Part shown: positions 33,404 through 44,719 of the stretch, one piece after another
Layout of the letters: each line of letters opens with the position of its first letter
How positions within the stretch are numbered: the stretch's first letter is position 1
Assembly (NCBI GenBank): GCA_020746835.1
Contig: JAGPNK010000001.1
Span: 930,001-994,000, forward strand
Source of the DNA: Stachybotrys elegans
Taxonomy: Eukaryota; Ascomycota; Sordariomycetes; Hypocreales; Stachybotryaceae
Reading direction: 5' to 3'
DNA length: 64,000 nucleotides
Made by a program: the position numbers and the translations under genes
The notes under the pieces: model-generated
What the model saw: the letters and a program-made list of their open reading frames with translations, nothing else
What the model was told of the DNA's origin: nothing
The model's database searches: none

Positions 33404-36024
33404 CTTGGGCGGATGTATGCCGGCGACTGGGCACGACGACGACGACGACGACGACAACTGGTTCGATGGATGGAAGGATGAGATCTATAAAAATAAAAAT
33501 AAAAACCTAGACACTGAAAATCAACAATTGCGAGTTAGCACTGACGCCAACACAATAGGCCGCCCAGCGCCCAACGGTCGGGTCCGGAACCGGACCATGG
33601 ACGGAAGAGGGGTTTCTTACAGGGTCCAATCTAGAATTCAAGCGTGCCCAAGCAACACCTCTCCAGAGACGAGAGGGGATTCAAGGGACAAATGGCCCGG
33701 ACCAGAGGCAAAATTCAATGCCACGACCTTGGACAGTTGGGAAAGTAATGGTAGGGAGGATTGGGAGGGGAATTGAGGGAAAGAAGAGGAGGGAAAGGAA
33801 AGGAAATGAAGGGAAGTAGGCAAGCGGTGACCGAAAAAGACCGGACCGCAAATGGCGATTCTGCCGGCCAAACTTGCTTGTAAGCGGCATGTACATCCCC
33901 TGTAATGGACGATTATTTCAGGCTTGGAAAGACTCCGAGTAAATGGCAAGGAAAACACACTTGGTGGAAACAAGCAGTGGATGCACTTCAGATACCCGTC
34001 ATCTATGTACAGTCTCTCGAGGGCTCGGTGAGGGTATGGAGCTGGCTTTTGGCAGCCCGGGGTCTGCTCATTTCTGCTTATTCTGCCTGGAGCTGGAGGA
34101 AGACATTGGAGACTTGATTGACAGCAACAAGTACATACAAAGGCCCCGTCGAGAAAAATCAGGCAAAGACTGACGGTACGACGCATTTGTTACACTTGAT
34201 TGTTTTTCACTGCCCAAATCGTCCTGGTCTATGCCCGTATTACGGAGAGCGACGCAGCCAGCGACGCCACGAGGTGGTACTCAGAGACAGGAGGGGACCC
34301 CGAGAACCCGATTCGACCTTCCAGTTGGTGCTGCTGCCGATCCACCGTGGAATGGGGTCGTCGAATAGGTACTAGGCAGGTTTCCTTCAGCGTTTGGGGA
34401 AAGCAATTTCGCACCCTCTCGAAAGAAGATAACACCACCTATGGCCAGATGCGATAAGACGCATTAGCATCCCTGGCTTGTCCCCAACAGTCAGGGTACG
34501 TAAGAGGAGGCTTCCAAAAGTGGGCAGTGACGAGGAGTACCTCGAGATGTACCGTCAACTGAACCCATTTGGTTGTAGCTCAAGGGCTCCACTTCTGAGG
34601 TGTCTGGTCTCGGCTGGTAACTGGTGGGGCAGTACAGAGACCTTCCACGCCCAATCAGAGTGGCAGGGTCAAGGTCAAATATGCGTCAAAGACTTTAGGC
34701 AGCCCAGGACGCAAAGCTGCGCAAGCTGCCCACCCTCCTTGCCGCCTCCCTCTCTCCCTACCCCTCAGGCGCTCGCTCCAGGCCTCCGCATCTCTGCACT
34801 GCGCTCATTAGCCCAGGTCAGTGAAGGGCAGCATTCCGCATATTTTCCTTCAACGTCGTCACCCATCAGTCGTCTTTGTTGCTTCTGGCTATCTTTCTCT
34901 CCTCCTTGGCCACGGTATTGGCAGCATTATTATGATTTCATCACATCTCCCTCATCACAGCCTCACAGCACGTCTCATCTCTCCGTGTTCTCACATGGAT
35001 CCTCCGCTTTCCCTTTATCCGGCTCGGCTCACCTCGACTGCTGTTCGCTGACAGGCTTGTTGCCTTAGTCGGACCAGTTGCAGCCTTCTTTGGCCTCAGG
35101 CATCACAGTCATGTTGAGACCTGAGGCCCAAAAACGCACCGCGCCCCCTGTTAGCTTCGCACCATTCCGAATATGGTACTAGCGGCGTCTGCCCACCCCC
35201 CTTCCAATTCAACCCTGCCATCCTCTTGCCCTCTGTCAAATCATGGCTCGCCAGGTACCTCGAGCACGTACCTCTCTGCCCTTCGAGGTGTACTGAGGTA
35301 CCGGGGTACTTTCAGGTCGTTCCTTTGGTAGGTGGTCGCAGGTGGGCTTTAGGAAGGAAACCAAGCACCCAGCGCTTCTGCTCTCCAGTCGCTCTTTCCC
35401 ATCCTTCTCCTCCCATCTCGCGTACCCTTCTCGACTTCACCCTCCTCCTCTCGCACATCGACCCGATTCTTCCGTTCCTCTTTTCCGGAGCCTCATTCTC
35501 TGCCTTGCCTCTCTTCCTTTTCACCATTCCATTCTTCGCTCGTCTCAACCACGTCTCTGCTGGTCCTTGCCTCGACGACTCGACGCCCTTCTCGCCGCCT
35601 CGAATCTGGCGTGTCAGGACACGACGAATTTTTGCGAAAACCTGCTTCGACTCGAACGCGTTCCTCCACGCCGTCCGCCGTCCGCCGTTCTCCCAAGCGC
35701 CTCGCATCACACCTCATCGACCTTGGGACTTTTACGGACCGACTTGGTTCCCGCCTTCCTGAGCCTTTGGTCGTTCGTCCTTGGGCCCTCGCCTCGTCGA
35801 AGCACCGTCTGCGTCGCGCGATTCCTCGATGATCTGCCTCTAGGTCAATCGATCCCGCACATGCTACTTTCTATAACACACCCCCCGAACACCAGGCGTT
35901 TTGCTCCCGCTCTCTCGCAACGGCGCGCGTCTACGAAGGCGGCGTCATGCCCTCCCGGTCGCGGCCGTAATCATCTCACACACAGACTTGAAACTATCCG
36001 TCCTTCACAATCTTCTTCCATATT
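33404..36024. promoter_or_regulatory. Long divergent upstream region MET13 / SET3, 2621 bp
   Basis: Near MET13 there is an A-rich block (33486-33510) and a purine-rich tract at about 33757-33822, CT-rich on the MET13 strand, typical of fungal promoters and leaders. Near SET3, about 35380-35560 and 35860-36020 are pyrimidine-rich, with many short frames and several ATGs that may act as upstream ORFs if the leader is long. No protein gene or RNA gene is supported between. Confidence 0.5.
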
Positions 36025-38763
36025 ATGACGGACAATCCGCTGCCGCTGCCAGCCCCAGCCGCGGTTCCTAGTCAGATTGCCCCCGCGCCTCTTGTGGCCA
36101 TCGTCAAGGACGAGCCACCGCAAAAGGTCGAGGTGGTCGAGGAAGAGCCGTACACCATCAAGTGTATATGCAACTTCTCTGACGATGATGGAAACACAAT
36201 ATACTGCGAGACATGCGACACGTGGCAACACATCGACTGCTTCTACCCCGATAACAGGGAGGAGGCCATTCGTGAGGACTTCTCCCACTCGTGCGCCGAA
36301 TGCAAGCCCCGTCCTTTGAACCGTCAAAAGGCCATCGAGCGAACTCTCCGACTCAAGAATGCTGTTCTGGAGGTGGATAAGAAGCCCAAAAGACCTCCCT
36401 CAAAGAGCCACAAGAAGAAGACGAAGCCAAATGAGCTTCAGATCAACGGTCAGCACGCTCCCAATGAGAGTGGTAAACACACCAGCCCCAGCGATCACGC
36501 ACCTGCAACGAAGAAGTCCAAGACCTCCCATCGACCCTCTCACTCCGTCAGCTCGCAGCCACCCAAGCGAAGTCCCTCATACAATAACTCGCGACCGAAC
36601 CCCGCCCATCCCCCAAGCCCTGCCACGACTCCCCCCGACCTCCCTGATGACTTCCAAATACATCACTACTCTGCTGGATTCTGCTCCTTGTATAACGAGC
36701 ACGACGTTCCCGACGCGCACAACAATGCGTTCGCAAGTCTCGCTATCCCCACTGCCTTGTCTCGATGGTTGCGGGAGCCTGACGCGATGAAGAACGAAAC
36801 GGGCCGCACCCACTCAGAGGTCTTTCAGGAAGAACCTGCTGACGTGGAGGAAAAGAAGCCCAAGCTAGAAGTCAAGGATGCCACGTTGTCCGTTGAGCCG
36901 GGCACGACTCTTCGATGGCGATTCGTCAAGTCCACTACCTCCATCGAGAAGGATGTCCCTCTGATCGAGTTGAATGGCGAGATTGGCTTTCAGAAAGACT
37001 ACTGCGCTGAGCCTGAGAACCGCTGGGCTGAGCTCTCGTCACCACTCCCCTTTGTTTTCTTTCACCCCATCCTGCCTCTCTACATCGACACACGCAAAGA
37101 AGGTTCATTGGCTCGTTATGTACGGCGCAGCTGCAAACCTAATGCACAGCTCGACACGTATCTCTCCGGTGGCTCCGAATATCACTTCTGGCTCGTGAGC
37201 GACCGATATATTCCCGCGAACGAACAAATCACACTACCCTGGGACTTCCGATTGGACAAGAGCGTCTGCCCTCGCTGGCTTCATCTACTTGGATTGAGTG
37301 ATGACGATGTTCCTAGTCATGACGAGCCAGAAATGGAGGACTCGGAATACACAGCCATCGCCAACTGGATCGACAGCATACTTTCCGAGTATGGTGGTTG
37401 TGCTTGCGACTTGGATAACAACTGCGCGTTTGCACGATTTCATCGACACTACCTGTACGGCAAGAACCATGCACGCGCTGCGAATACAAAGAAGAAGTCT
37501 CGCAAGCCACGGACACACACCATTTCTCCTACCAGCACTGGCCATGCCACAAACAGCCGAGCAGCGAGCGAAGGTCATGCTGATGACACTGCTGACAACG
37601 ATGCTCGCGACGAGACAGCGTCGTCCCGAAGCAAGCCACCCAGCCGTGACCGTACACCCATGCGGCAAGGGTCTTTCGACCAGCTTGGCATCTTGACGGA
37701 GCCCACGGACCGCGACAAACGCAAAGTCGCCATGGTGGAAGACTCATTCCGTCGAATGGAGCAGCAGCAGCCGCCAAGGAAAAAGAAGCGCGTCTCGGAT
37801 GGTACGACGGCATCCAACTCGTCAACAAAGGCGAAGCCTCGTGCTGGTTCGTCTACCTCCCAAGGCAATTACGTAGATGCCAGCACGTCTAGGAGCAAGT
37901 CTGGATCACCTGCCAGCCTTCAGTCTCCGCAGCTACCAACAACAGCCACAATGTCCGGGCCTAGATCTGAAGCGAGCCGGTCACGCCAGGCTTCGGCCGT
38001 TCCCAGGCCAGTATACTGCGACGCGGCTGTGCAGACGGACCCTGTGGATGGGGAGTGGTTCAGTGAGCCTCCAAAATCCCCGCGACCCAAGAAGAGGATA
38101 ATATCTCTGTCAAAACGGCTATTGAACAGCAGACACCGGATGAAGTCGCAGCACGACGAACAGAAACCTCCGGTGGAGGCAGTCCAGGTTTCGACTGGCA
38201 CAGCTATGGAGATTGACTCACCGACTGTAGCCGAGCAGGCACCCGCATCTGCATCCTCAGACGAACAACCTTCTCAGCCGCAGGAGTCGGAGGCTCTCCC
38301 CACGATAGATACGACCATGGCCTCGCCCCCACCCGAGAGTGCCAACAGCTCCATCACGCCCAAACTAGCAAACTTGCGCGTCCAGCTGCCGCCTGTGCCT
38401 GCCTTCGACAGTAATGGACATGCACCCACGAGCGCTACTACGCCGTTATCGACAACGAGCACGATGGCCCATTCACCCTTTTCTGCCACGGCCGTTAGCC
38501 CCTTTGTTCCGTCGGCTGTCAATGGAACGTCTGCACAGCCAAGCCCTGTGAAGAAGAAGCTTAGCCTCAGCGACTACACCAAGAGCCGGATGAACAAGAG
38601 CGCCGGCAAGGTAGCTGGGGGCAGCGCTGTTCTTAAGTCCGGCGGCCCACATTCAGACGATATGAAGGCCGACAATATTGTTGAATCACCCTCGATAGAG
38701 AAGCCCGACGAAGCCATGGCTGCGCCGCCGTCAGTCCCTACCACCAATGGCATCCACTTGTAG
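36025..38763 (+). CDS. SET3: SET3-like PHD-finger and SET-domain protein
   Basis: A single-exon gene gives 912 residues. A PHD finger spans residues 47-93 (CICNFSDDDGNTIYCETC, DTWQHIDCFYP, HSCAECKP). A basic linker (KKPKRPPSKSHKKKTKP) and low-complexity Ser/Pro sequence follow. A SET domain lies at about residues 285-415, with FQKDYCAEPENRWAELSSPL, YIDTRKEGSLARYVRRSCKP, and SDRYIPANEQITLPWDF. The catalytic motif region reads RSCKPNAQL in place of NHSCxPN, and SET3 proteins are generally thought non-catalytic. The C-terminal half is disordered and rich in Ser, Thr, Pro and Lys. Known from yeast: Set3 scaffolds a histone deacetylase complex (Hos2, Hst1, Snt1, Sif2), with the PHD reading H3K4 dimethylation. 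It is convergent with ALG7 950 bp away. Confidence 0.88.
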   Translation: MTDNPLPLPAPAAVPSQIAPAPLVAIVKDEPPQKVEVVEEEPYTIKCICNFSDDDGNTIYCETCDTWQHIDCFYPDNREEAIREDFSHSCAECKPRPLNRQKAIERTLRLKNAVLEVDKKPKRPPSKSHKKKTKPNELQINGQHAPNESGKHTSPSDHAPATKKSKTSHRPSHSVSSQPPKRSPSYNNSRPNPAHPPSPATTPPDLPDDFQIHHYSAGFCSLYNEHDVPDAHNNAFASLAIPTALSRWLREPDAMKNETGRTHSEVFQEEPADVEEKKPKLEVKDATLSVEPGTTLRWRFVKSTTSIEKDVPLIELNGEIGFQKDYCAEPENRWAELSSPLPFVFFHPILPLYIDTRKEGSLARYVRRSCKPNAQLDTYLSGGSEYHFWLVSDRYIPANEQITLPWDFRLDKSVCPRWLHLLGLSDDDVPSHDEPEMEDSEYTAIANWIDSILSEYGGCACDLDNNCAFARFHRHYLYGKNHARAANTKKKSRKPRTHTISPTSTGHATNSRAASEGHADDTADNDARDETASSRSKPPSRDRTPMRQGSFDQLGILTEPTDRDKRKVAMVEDSFRRMEQQQPPRKKKRVSDGTTASNSSTKAKPRAGSSTSQGNYVDASTSRSKSGSPASLQSPQLPTTATMSGPRSEASRSRQASAVPRPVYCDAAVQTDPVDGEWFSEPPKSPRPKKRIISLSKRLLNSRHRMKSQHDEQKPPVEAVQVSTGTAMEIDSPTVAEQAPASASSDEQPSQPQESEALPTIDTTMASPPPESANSSITPKLANLRVQLPPVPAFDSNGHAPTSATTPLSTTSTMAHSPFSATAVSPFVPSAVNGTSAQPSPVKKKLSLSDYTKSRMNKSAGKVAGGSAVLKSGGPHSDDMKADNIVESPSIEKPDEAMAAPPSVPTTNGIHL

Positions 38764-39712
38764 GAAATTTATGTTATTTAATAATGTTCAGCGCGGAGAA
38801 GCGACGGATTTATCTGATGCTGTGGTTTCAACTTTTAATGCGATACGCCATTCGTGGACGAATTTGGAAGACGTGGAGTTGGGCCGGTTTCGTGAAGAGA
38901 AAAGCGACAGTTGCGGTGACCGCCGTCGCGAGTGTTATTTGGCGTTTAAGGGGTGGGCAAGGCGCATTTAATCAGACGTGAATGGACGTCAAAACGATCC
39001 AGAGAAAAACGGCAAACATTGCTACCGGATGCGGAACATGTCACGGCCCCAGGGATCTTTCTCAATTGCCGTCTGCGACGAGTGGAACTCTCTTTGGCTG
39101 TCGTCTGCGCAGGACATGGCTTGATAGAGCTGGGATGGTATTGAAGAGCAAGCAGAGAAATAGGAATTTTTTTTCCTCCAGATTTCTTTCGGGCTGATAG
39201 CGGCAGCACTCAAGGGGGGTCTAAGCAGGCTCCTCCCTCATTTACGTACTCTATTATTACTCTCTTCACTATGTATTTTTAACGGCTCCGCGAGGCGCTG
39301 CTACCGAAAATTGTTGGGTGTAGCCGAGTCTTGGGCAGAGTTGGACTGGCGGAAATGCAAATACCCCTTTTTCTCTTTGTCATTTGTTACGATATGTGTC
39401 GCATTTCGTCTTCTCTGTATGCTTAGTGTTCTAAGAGGCGATGCTAGGGAGTGCTCTGCCGGCGTTTGTGTGTTGCTGGATACGCACGGTGGGATGTCTT
39501 GGCTGGATCATGCATTTATGCTTGAGAGTTTTTGTCTAATGAGCGCAGGGACGTGCTGACATCTGGGTCAATGAATCGGTTTTGCGAGTCTATCTTCCCC
39601 TTTTAGGGGTGTCTCCTTTCCAGGGAGAGAGGGTGTAAATACATGGCTTCTATATATATACATATTACTACACACATATGTGCGGGATGGCACACGTTCA
39701 GAACATTGATGG
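38764..39712. other. Convergent intergenic region, 949 bp
   Basis: This holds the 3' flanks of SET3 (+) and ALG7 (-). It is AT-richer with runs such as TTTATTTAATAATG just after the SET3 stop and TATATATATACATA near 39650. No gene is seen. Confidence 0.45.
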
Positions 39713-41198
39713 CTACTCGGCGACGGCGCCCCAATTGTCCTCCTTAAAGACGAGTAGGGCGAGCTTGTGCCTGACGAATAGACCGAATAGGCCCACGGCC
39801 AGCTGTAGGAGGGTAACCTCCCAAGCCAAGCGGTCTTCCCTGAGGGGCCCACGCCATACGAGCCAGAGGTTGAGTATCGTGAGGTTGCTAGTTTCTACAA
39901 AGAGGCCCTTGTCGTCGGTCGTGACCTTGAGCAGCCGGAGCTTATCCAGCAGAATCAAGCCTCGGACCACGAGGGGATGTGGCTGCTTCTCGGGGCTCCA
40001 TGGTGTGACGGAGGGTTCGAGAAGGCCGGTCCTTGCATTGAACTTGGGGAGGCGATGGCGCGGGCAGGGGATCAGCCCAAACAACTGCGGGCACGAGTAG
40101 AGAAAATTGAATAACTGGGGGACGAGCAGGAGGCCGAGAGTCTTGGAGAAGTGGCCAAGAATGCCGACGACGGCAAAGATCATGCCAGAAAAGTAGCAGT
40201 AGGTGTCGCCAACAAAGACCTTGGCGGGGTACCAGTTGTACATGAGCAGTGCGCAGGAGACGCCTATCCAGGGAAGAAGGAGATATAGCGAGAAGAGATG
40301 AGAGTCGGTGGCGGGGTGCGGGTATGGTGTTAGAAGGTACAAGCAATCGTTGAAGGCAAGAAGGAGGGCGACGACGAGGCACTGTGAGACTTCGATGCCG
40401 TTGATGCCGGCCAACATGTTGATGCTCTGAGGGCAGAACATTGCGATGCAGGCCATGTAGACGTAGTAGAGGGGTCCGAGGTCAAAGAGCTCGCCCAGGT
40501 AGGGCTGAAGCTGGAGAGGTATGACGATGAAGGTGACGTCGAAGTCGACAAAGTAGACGACGAGGAGGGGCACAGAGGCGAGGCCGGGAATCCACCACTT
40601 ATGGCGCCAGCGAATATCGAAGAGGTCATCGCCGACGCCGAGCAAGGCAATTGTCTGGAGGGAGATGATGGCGCTGAGGTAGGAGGCGAGCTGGAGGAAA
40701 GAAGGGTCAGCAGAAGCCAGGAGGGGCATGGAGGGGTGAGAGGGGAGGGGTCTTGGCCCGCGTAGCTACCTTGCTGTGAGGGAAGCGATGGAGGAAGCGG
40801 CCCTCGTTGACGTGTTCAGCCTGAAGAACGACGTCGCGATTCCCGCCGCCGCTCGTGGCTGCGACGATGTCTTTGTAGAATGGGAAGGGTATGAAGGCGA
40901 TGACGGTGAGGAGATATACGACGGCGCAAACAGCGCCCATGCACTCGGGGACCTCGCTCTTGTAGGGCTTGCTGAGGTCGCGGCCCCGGAAGCCGGCCTT
41001 CATGAAGGTGGGGCCGAGCCAGCGGATCATGGCGTAGGCGAGGGCGAAGGCGACGAGGGAGAGGGCGAGAGATGCGACGAGGGGCTCGCCATCGCCCTGG
41101 AAGGTGTTGGCGATGATGGCGAGAGAGGCGGCCGAGAGGGAGAGCAGGCCGAGGGTCTCTGAGCGGGAGAGGGAGGTGGTGGTCGGGGGGTTCATCAT
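39713..41198 (-). CDS. ALG7: UDP-GlcNAc:dolichyl-phosphate GlcNAc-1-phosphate transferase
   Basis: Two exons (41198-40770, 40690-39713) give 468 residues, close to yeast Alg7. The 79-bp intron is GTAGCT...CCAG with GCTGAC branch site and joins RFPHSK to LASYLSAIISLQTIAL. The enzyme transfers GlcNAc-1-P to dolichyl phosphate, the first step of N-glycan assembly, on the cytosolic face of the ER; it is the tunicamycin target. About ten hydrophobic segments are visible. Conserved motifs are MKAGFRGRDLSKP, the active-site DDxxD in GVGDDLFDIRWRHK, NMLAGINGIEVSQ and NWYPAKVFVGDTYCYFSGM. Two adjacent ATGs exist (41198 and 41195); I take the first. It is convergent with SET3. Confidence 0.95.
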
Positions 41199-42591
41199 TG
41201 TGGGCGGTCGCGAAGGGATCTCGGCGAGGGTAGGATACTCGAGAGCTACCGAAGGAGAGATTGGACTGGCATCACGCGGGGTGGGCGTCGGGGAGCGAGG
41301 TGGAAGCGAAGGACTGTCGACGTTTGTGCGGGTCGTGGGCGGTTGGCGGTTTATCGAGGGATTCGAGGAGTGCAGCAGAGCGACGGGCCGTGTCACGCTG
41401 CGCTGTCTTGACTTGCTTTGTCTTGCCTTGTCTTGTGTGGTGGCGTGTGTCGCCAGAATTAGTGCATGGATGGGAGAATTGGAAATGCCCTTTGTTGGTG
41501 TTGTTGGTGGTGATGGTGTAAAGTTGACTGGTCCAGCTCCCAATTGACACGTGGAGAGTGACGGGCGCAAAGTACTCCATACGTGCAAACAGTGGTATTA
41601 CTGCTCACTTGCGCTGGTGCTCAGTACAAAGTACCCTGAATCTGTTAGTAACAGGAGGCACTTGGGAGCAAGTGGCTTAGCGTGGGCTGGGCTGCGCTTG
41701 CCCCCAGGAACTGGGGTAGGCGCGATGCAGGTGGGGACGGGAGCTTTTAGCAAGGCACAAGAGAGCCAAGGCGCTACTGCTCCTGTACATGGTGATATGA
41801 AAAAGTGATGCTCTTTTCTCAACTCCAATACAAACACTACTAACTCAGTGTCACGACGATTGCATCCATGGATGGAGGTAGTCAATGCCCCGTCCGCGTC
41901 TGCCTCCATCTCTGGTTTCTCTGTCCCAAGTACTAAGTCAAAACGGTGCGCCGGCTCTGACTCAGATTCGGGGGAGACCCTCTCTCTGTCTCTCTGATTC
42001 CCCCCGACATACCGTCGGCTCGGTCATAAAGCGGCCGGTAAACATACGAAAACGAGCAAGTCCCGGCAAGACGGCCAAACCATGAGTCCTTGTCCGACAT
42101 TAACACCATGTTATCTCCGCGTGCAACTATACTACTATCTCCAGGATGCGGATACGCAATACCCTACTGGCTGACTGAGTGACAGCATATCCATCCATGG
42201 CCTCTTTACGTATTAGGGGTCAAAGTCCCAGGGATCGTCCCGCGGACGATCATGCCCCGAAAAAGTTTCCTCACTGTGCCCGAATGCCGCATCTTCCGGC
42301 CATGACTGTTGCTTGTCGTCCCTTTTCTCCCACTCACGCCCTCACTTCACACCTCGCTCCCTGAGTTGAGATATAATTCTGCTCGACATCTGGCTGGGCT
42401 TTCGTCTCACCGGACCCTGGCATTGGTTTCTTTCGTGGAGTATTTACGCCCGTGAACCTGCCTGTCCACCTGTCTGCTTGCCCGTCTTTACGTCACCCAA
42501 TATCCGCCCACGGCATCCTCCTTCTGTCTTTCGTTCTCTCCCCCTCATCACCTACGACCCTACCCCTCCCGAGCAAGGGGAAACCGTTGAC
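41199..42591. promoter_or_regulatory. Divergent upstream region ALG7 / MFS transporter, 1393 bp
   Basis: The two genes face away from each other. On the ALG7 side the minus strand is CT-rich and contains many ACA/CAC runs. A CT-rich run lies at 41981-42004 and a pyrimidine-rich leader at 42450-42580 before the transporter ATG. No gene is seen. Confidence 0.45.
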
Positions 42592-44370
42592 ATGGACGTC
42601 CCCGGCGAGAAGGCGCCCGTCGTCGACGAGGGCGCAAACGTTGCCAATGCCGACGTGTCTCGCGCCGACCACCAGCCCATAGAGCGCGCAAGTTCCCCCC
42701 CGTCGAGCAGCAATGGCCAAACCACGGAGCCAGACCTCGCAATGGAAAAGAAGGGGGGCAACGCAGAGGAGACAGACATGGAGGCACAAGATGTAAGCTC
42801 GTCGTTCTGCCCGACGCACCACGCGCTAACCACGAGCCCTCGCCCTGTCTAGGACACGGAGATTATCAGGACACAAACGCATCGCAGCGTCCTCAGTCGC
42901 TTGTCCCGCAAGAAGTCAGCCGCCAGCAAGCTCCCTCCGCCCACCATCCCCGTCACGGACCTCGCCAGCGGCGTCGTGGGCTGGGATTCCCAAGACGACC
43001 CAGCCATGCCCCTCAACTTCCCCAAGTCGCGCAAGGTGCTCATGGTCATCCTCCTGGCCATCATCACCTTCATGACCCCCTTTGCCTCGTCAATCCTCGC
43101 GTCCGCCATCGGCGCCATCTCCGATGAGTTTGACGAGAGCGACATCGTACTAGCCGCCATGCCCGTCAGCATCTTTCTCCTGGGTTACGCCGTCGGGCCC
43201 CTGTTTCTATCGCCGCTGTCCGAGATCTACGGCCGCTACTATGTCCTTGTCATTGCCAACGCCTACTTCTGTGTCTGGCTAATCGGCTGCGCCCTCGCCA
43301 CCTCCCTCGATACTCTCATCTTCTTTCGCTTCATGTGTGGAGTTGGAGGCGCTGCCTGCCAGACCATTGGCGGCGCCATCATCGCTGATCTGTTCCCAGT
43401 CGAAGAGCGCGGTATGGCCATCAGTATCTGGATGATCGGTCCCATGTTTGGCCCTTCCCTCGCCCCCATGATCGGAGGTTTCGTGGTTGAGTCGATTGGC
43501 TGGAGATGGGTCAGCTGGATCACCTTCATCCCGGCCACGGCGGCCGCCATTGGCCTCGCCATCTTCAGCACCGAGACCAACCACCACGTCCTGATCCAAA
43601 GGAAGACGGACCGCCTCCGCAAGGAGCTGAACCGCCCCGAGCTGCGCAGCTGCTACGTCGACCCCGACAAGCCCGTCCTATCGCACAAGCAGATCCTCTT
43701 CCTCGGCCTGACGCGCCCTCTAAAGATGCTGTTCCGCTCCGCCATCATCTTCAGCGTCTCCCTCTACATCGCCTTTGCCTACGGCTGCCTCTACCTCCTC
43801 TTCAACACCATCCCCATTGTGTTCCGCGAGGCCTACGGCTGGTCCCTCGGTATCACGGGCCTCATCTACCTGACCGTGCTCGTCGGCTACGCCATTGGCC
43901 TCGCCCTCTTCACCTACCTCTCGGACAGCACCGTCGTCCGCATGACCAAGGCCAACAATGGTGTCTACGAGCCCGAGATGCGCCTCCCCGACAGTATCTA
44001 CTTCGGCATCCTCATCCCCATCACATTCTTCTGGTACGGCTGGTCCGCCGACCAGCGGGTGCACTGGATCGTCCCTGCCCTCGGCCTCGTACCCTTCTCC
44101 GTCGGCGTCGTCGGCATCTGGCTGCCCATCCAGGCCTACATTGTCGACGCGTATCCCACCTACGCTGCCAGCGGCCTGGCCGCATTCATGGTGCTGCGCT
44201 CCACCGTCGCCGCCTTCCTCCCGCTCGCCGGGCCCGACATGTACGAAAGCCTAGGCGTCGGCTGGGGAACCTCGCTGCTTGGCTTCATTGCCGTTGCCCT
44301 CATCCCCATACCTGCCGTCATATTCAAGTACGGCAAGCGGATGAGAGAGAGATACCCGCTGAATCTGTAA
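42592..44370 (+). CDS. MFS drug:H+ antiporter (DHA1 type)
   Basis: Two exons (42592-42792, 42853-44370) give 572 residues. The 60-bp intron is GTAAGC...CTAG. A hydrophilic N-terminus of about 140 residues precedes twelve predicted membrane segments. Family motifs are DPAMPLNFPKSRKV before TM1, TPFASSILASAIGAISDEF in TM1, FLLGYAVGPLFLSPLSEIYG in TM2 with the GR pair, the PVEERGMAISIW region after TM4, GPMFGPSLAPMIGGFVVES in TM5 (motif C-like GPxxGP) and a large central loop. C-terminal motifs are LPIQAYIVDAYPTYAASGLA and the terminal KYGKRMRERYPLNL. Proteins of this group export polyamines, fungicides or small metabolites at the plasma membrane; the substrate here cannot be told. It is convergent with the subtilase gene 349 bp away. 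No biosynthetic cluster is adjacent. Confidence 0.88.
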
Positions 44371-44719
44371 GCACATAGTGGTGTATAGAATAGATACGAT
44401 TTGTTTGGTTTCTTCACTGCGAGCAGGCCAGTCAAGCATCGTTCGTCACTTCGCATACTCGCTGTAATACGTAGGTCGGAGCAAGGTACAATGATCGCTC
44501 CTTCGAGTAGACTACGTGATTGCTTTCAATCCTAGCATCGTAGTAGCAGGTTCATTGTCTCTCCCAGATTGGATGGGGCACATTAATCTTGCGGCTCTAT
44601 ACGTATTACGTCTAGTCGTTCGTCATGGCCAAAGGTTAGGATGGAGAAGTACAGAAAGGTCCTTTTCGTGCGAAGACCTAGTCCCCCATACCACTCACTC
44701 TTCATGATTGTCACCGCGT
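44371..44719. other. Convergent intergenic region, 349 bp
   Basis: This holds the 3' flanks of the MFS transporter (+) and subtilase (-). Nothing further is seen. Confidence 0.4.

Noticed and set aside
33404..33457. N-terminal extension of the methylenetetrahydrofolate reductase to TTG 33457
   Set aside because: It would add a poly-Ser run before the conserved MHIKDMI start, and TTG is not an expected fungal start.
34478..35762. Frames of 178-228 residues in the CT-rich region before SET3
   Set aside because: Low-complexity Pro/Ser/Leu translations of pyrimidine-rich DNA; no conserved motif.
43506..44378. 290-residue + frame inside the MFS gene
   Set aside because: Shadow of the real frame; composition is a Pro/Arg/His repeat pattern typical of a shifted GC-rich gene.
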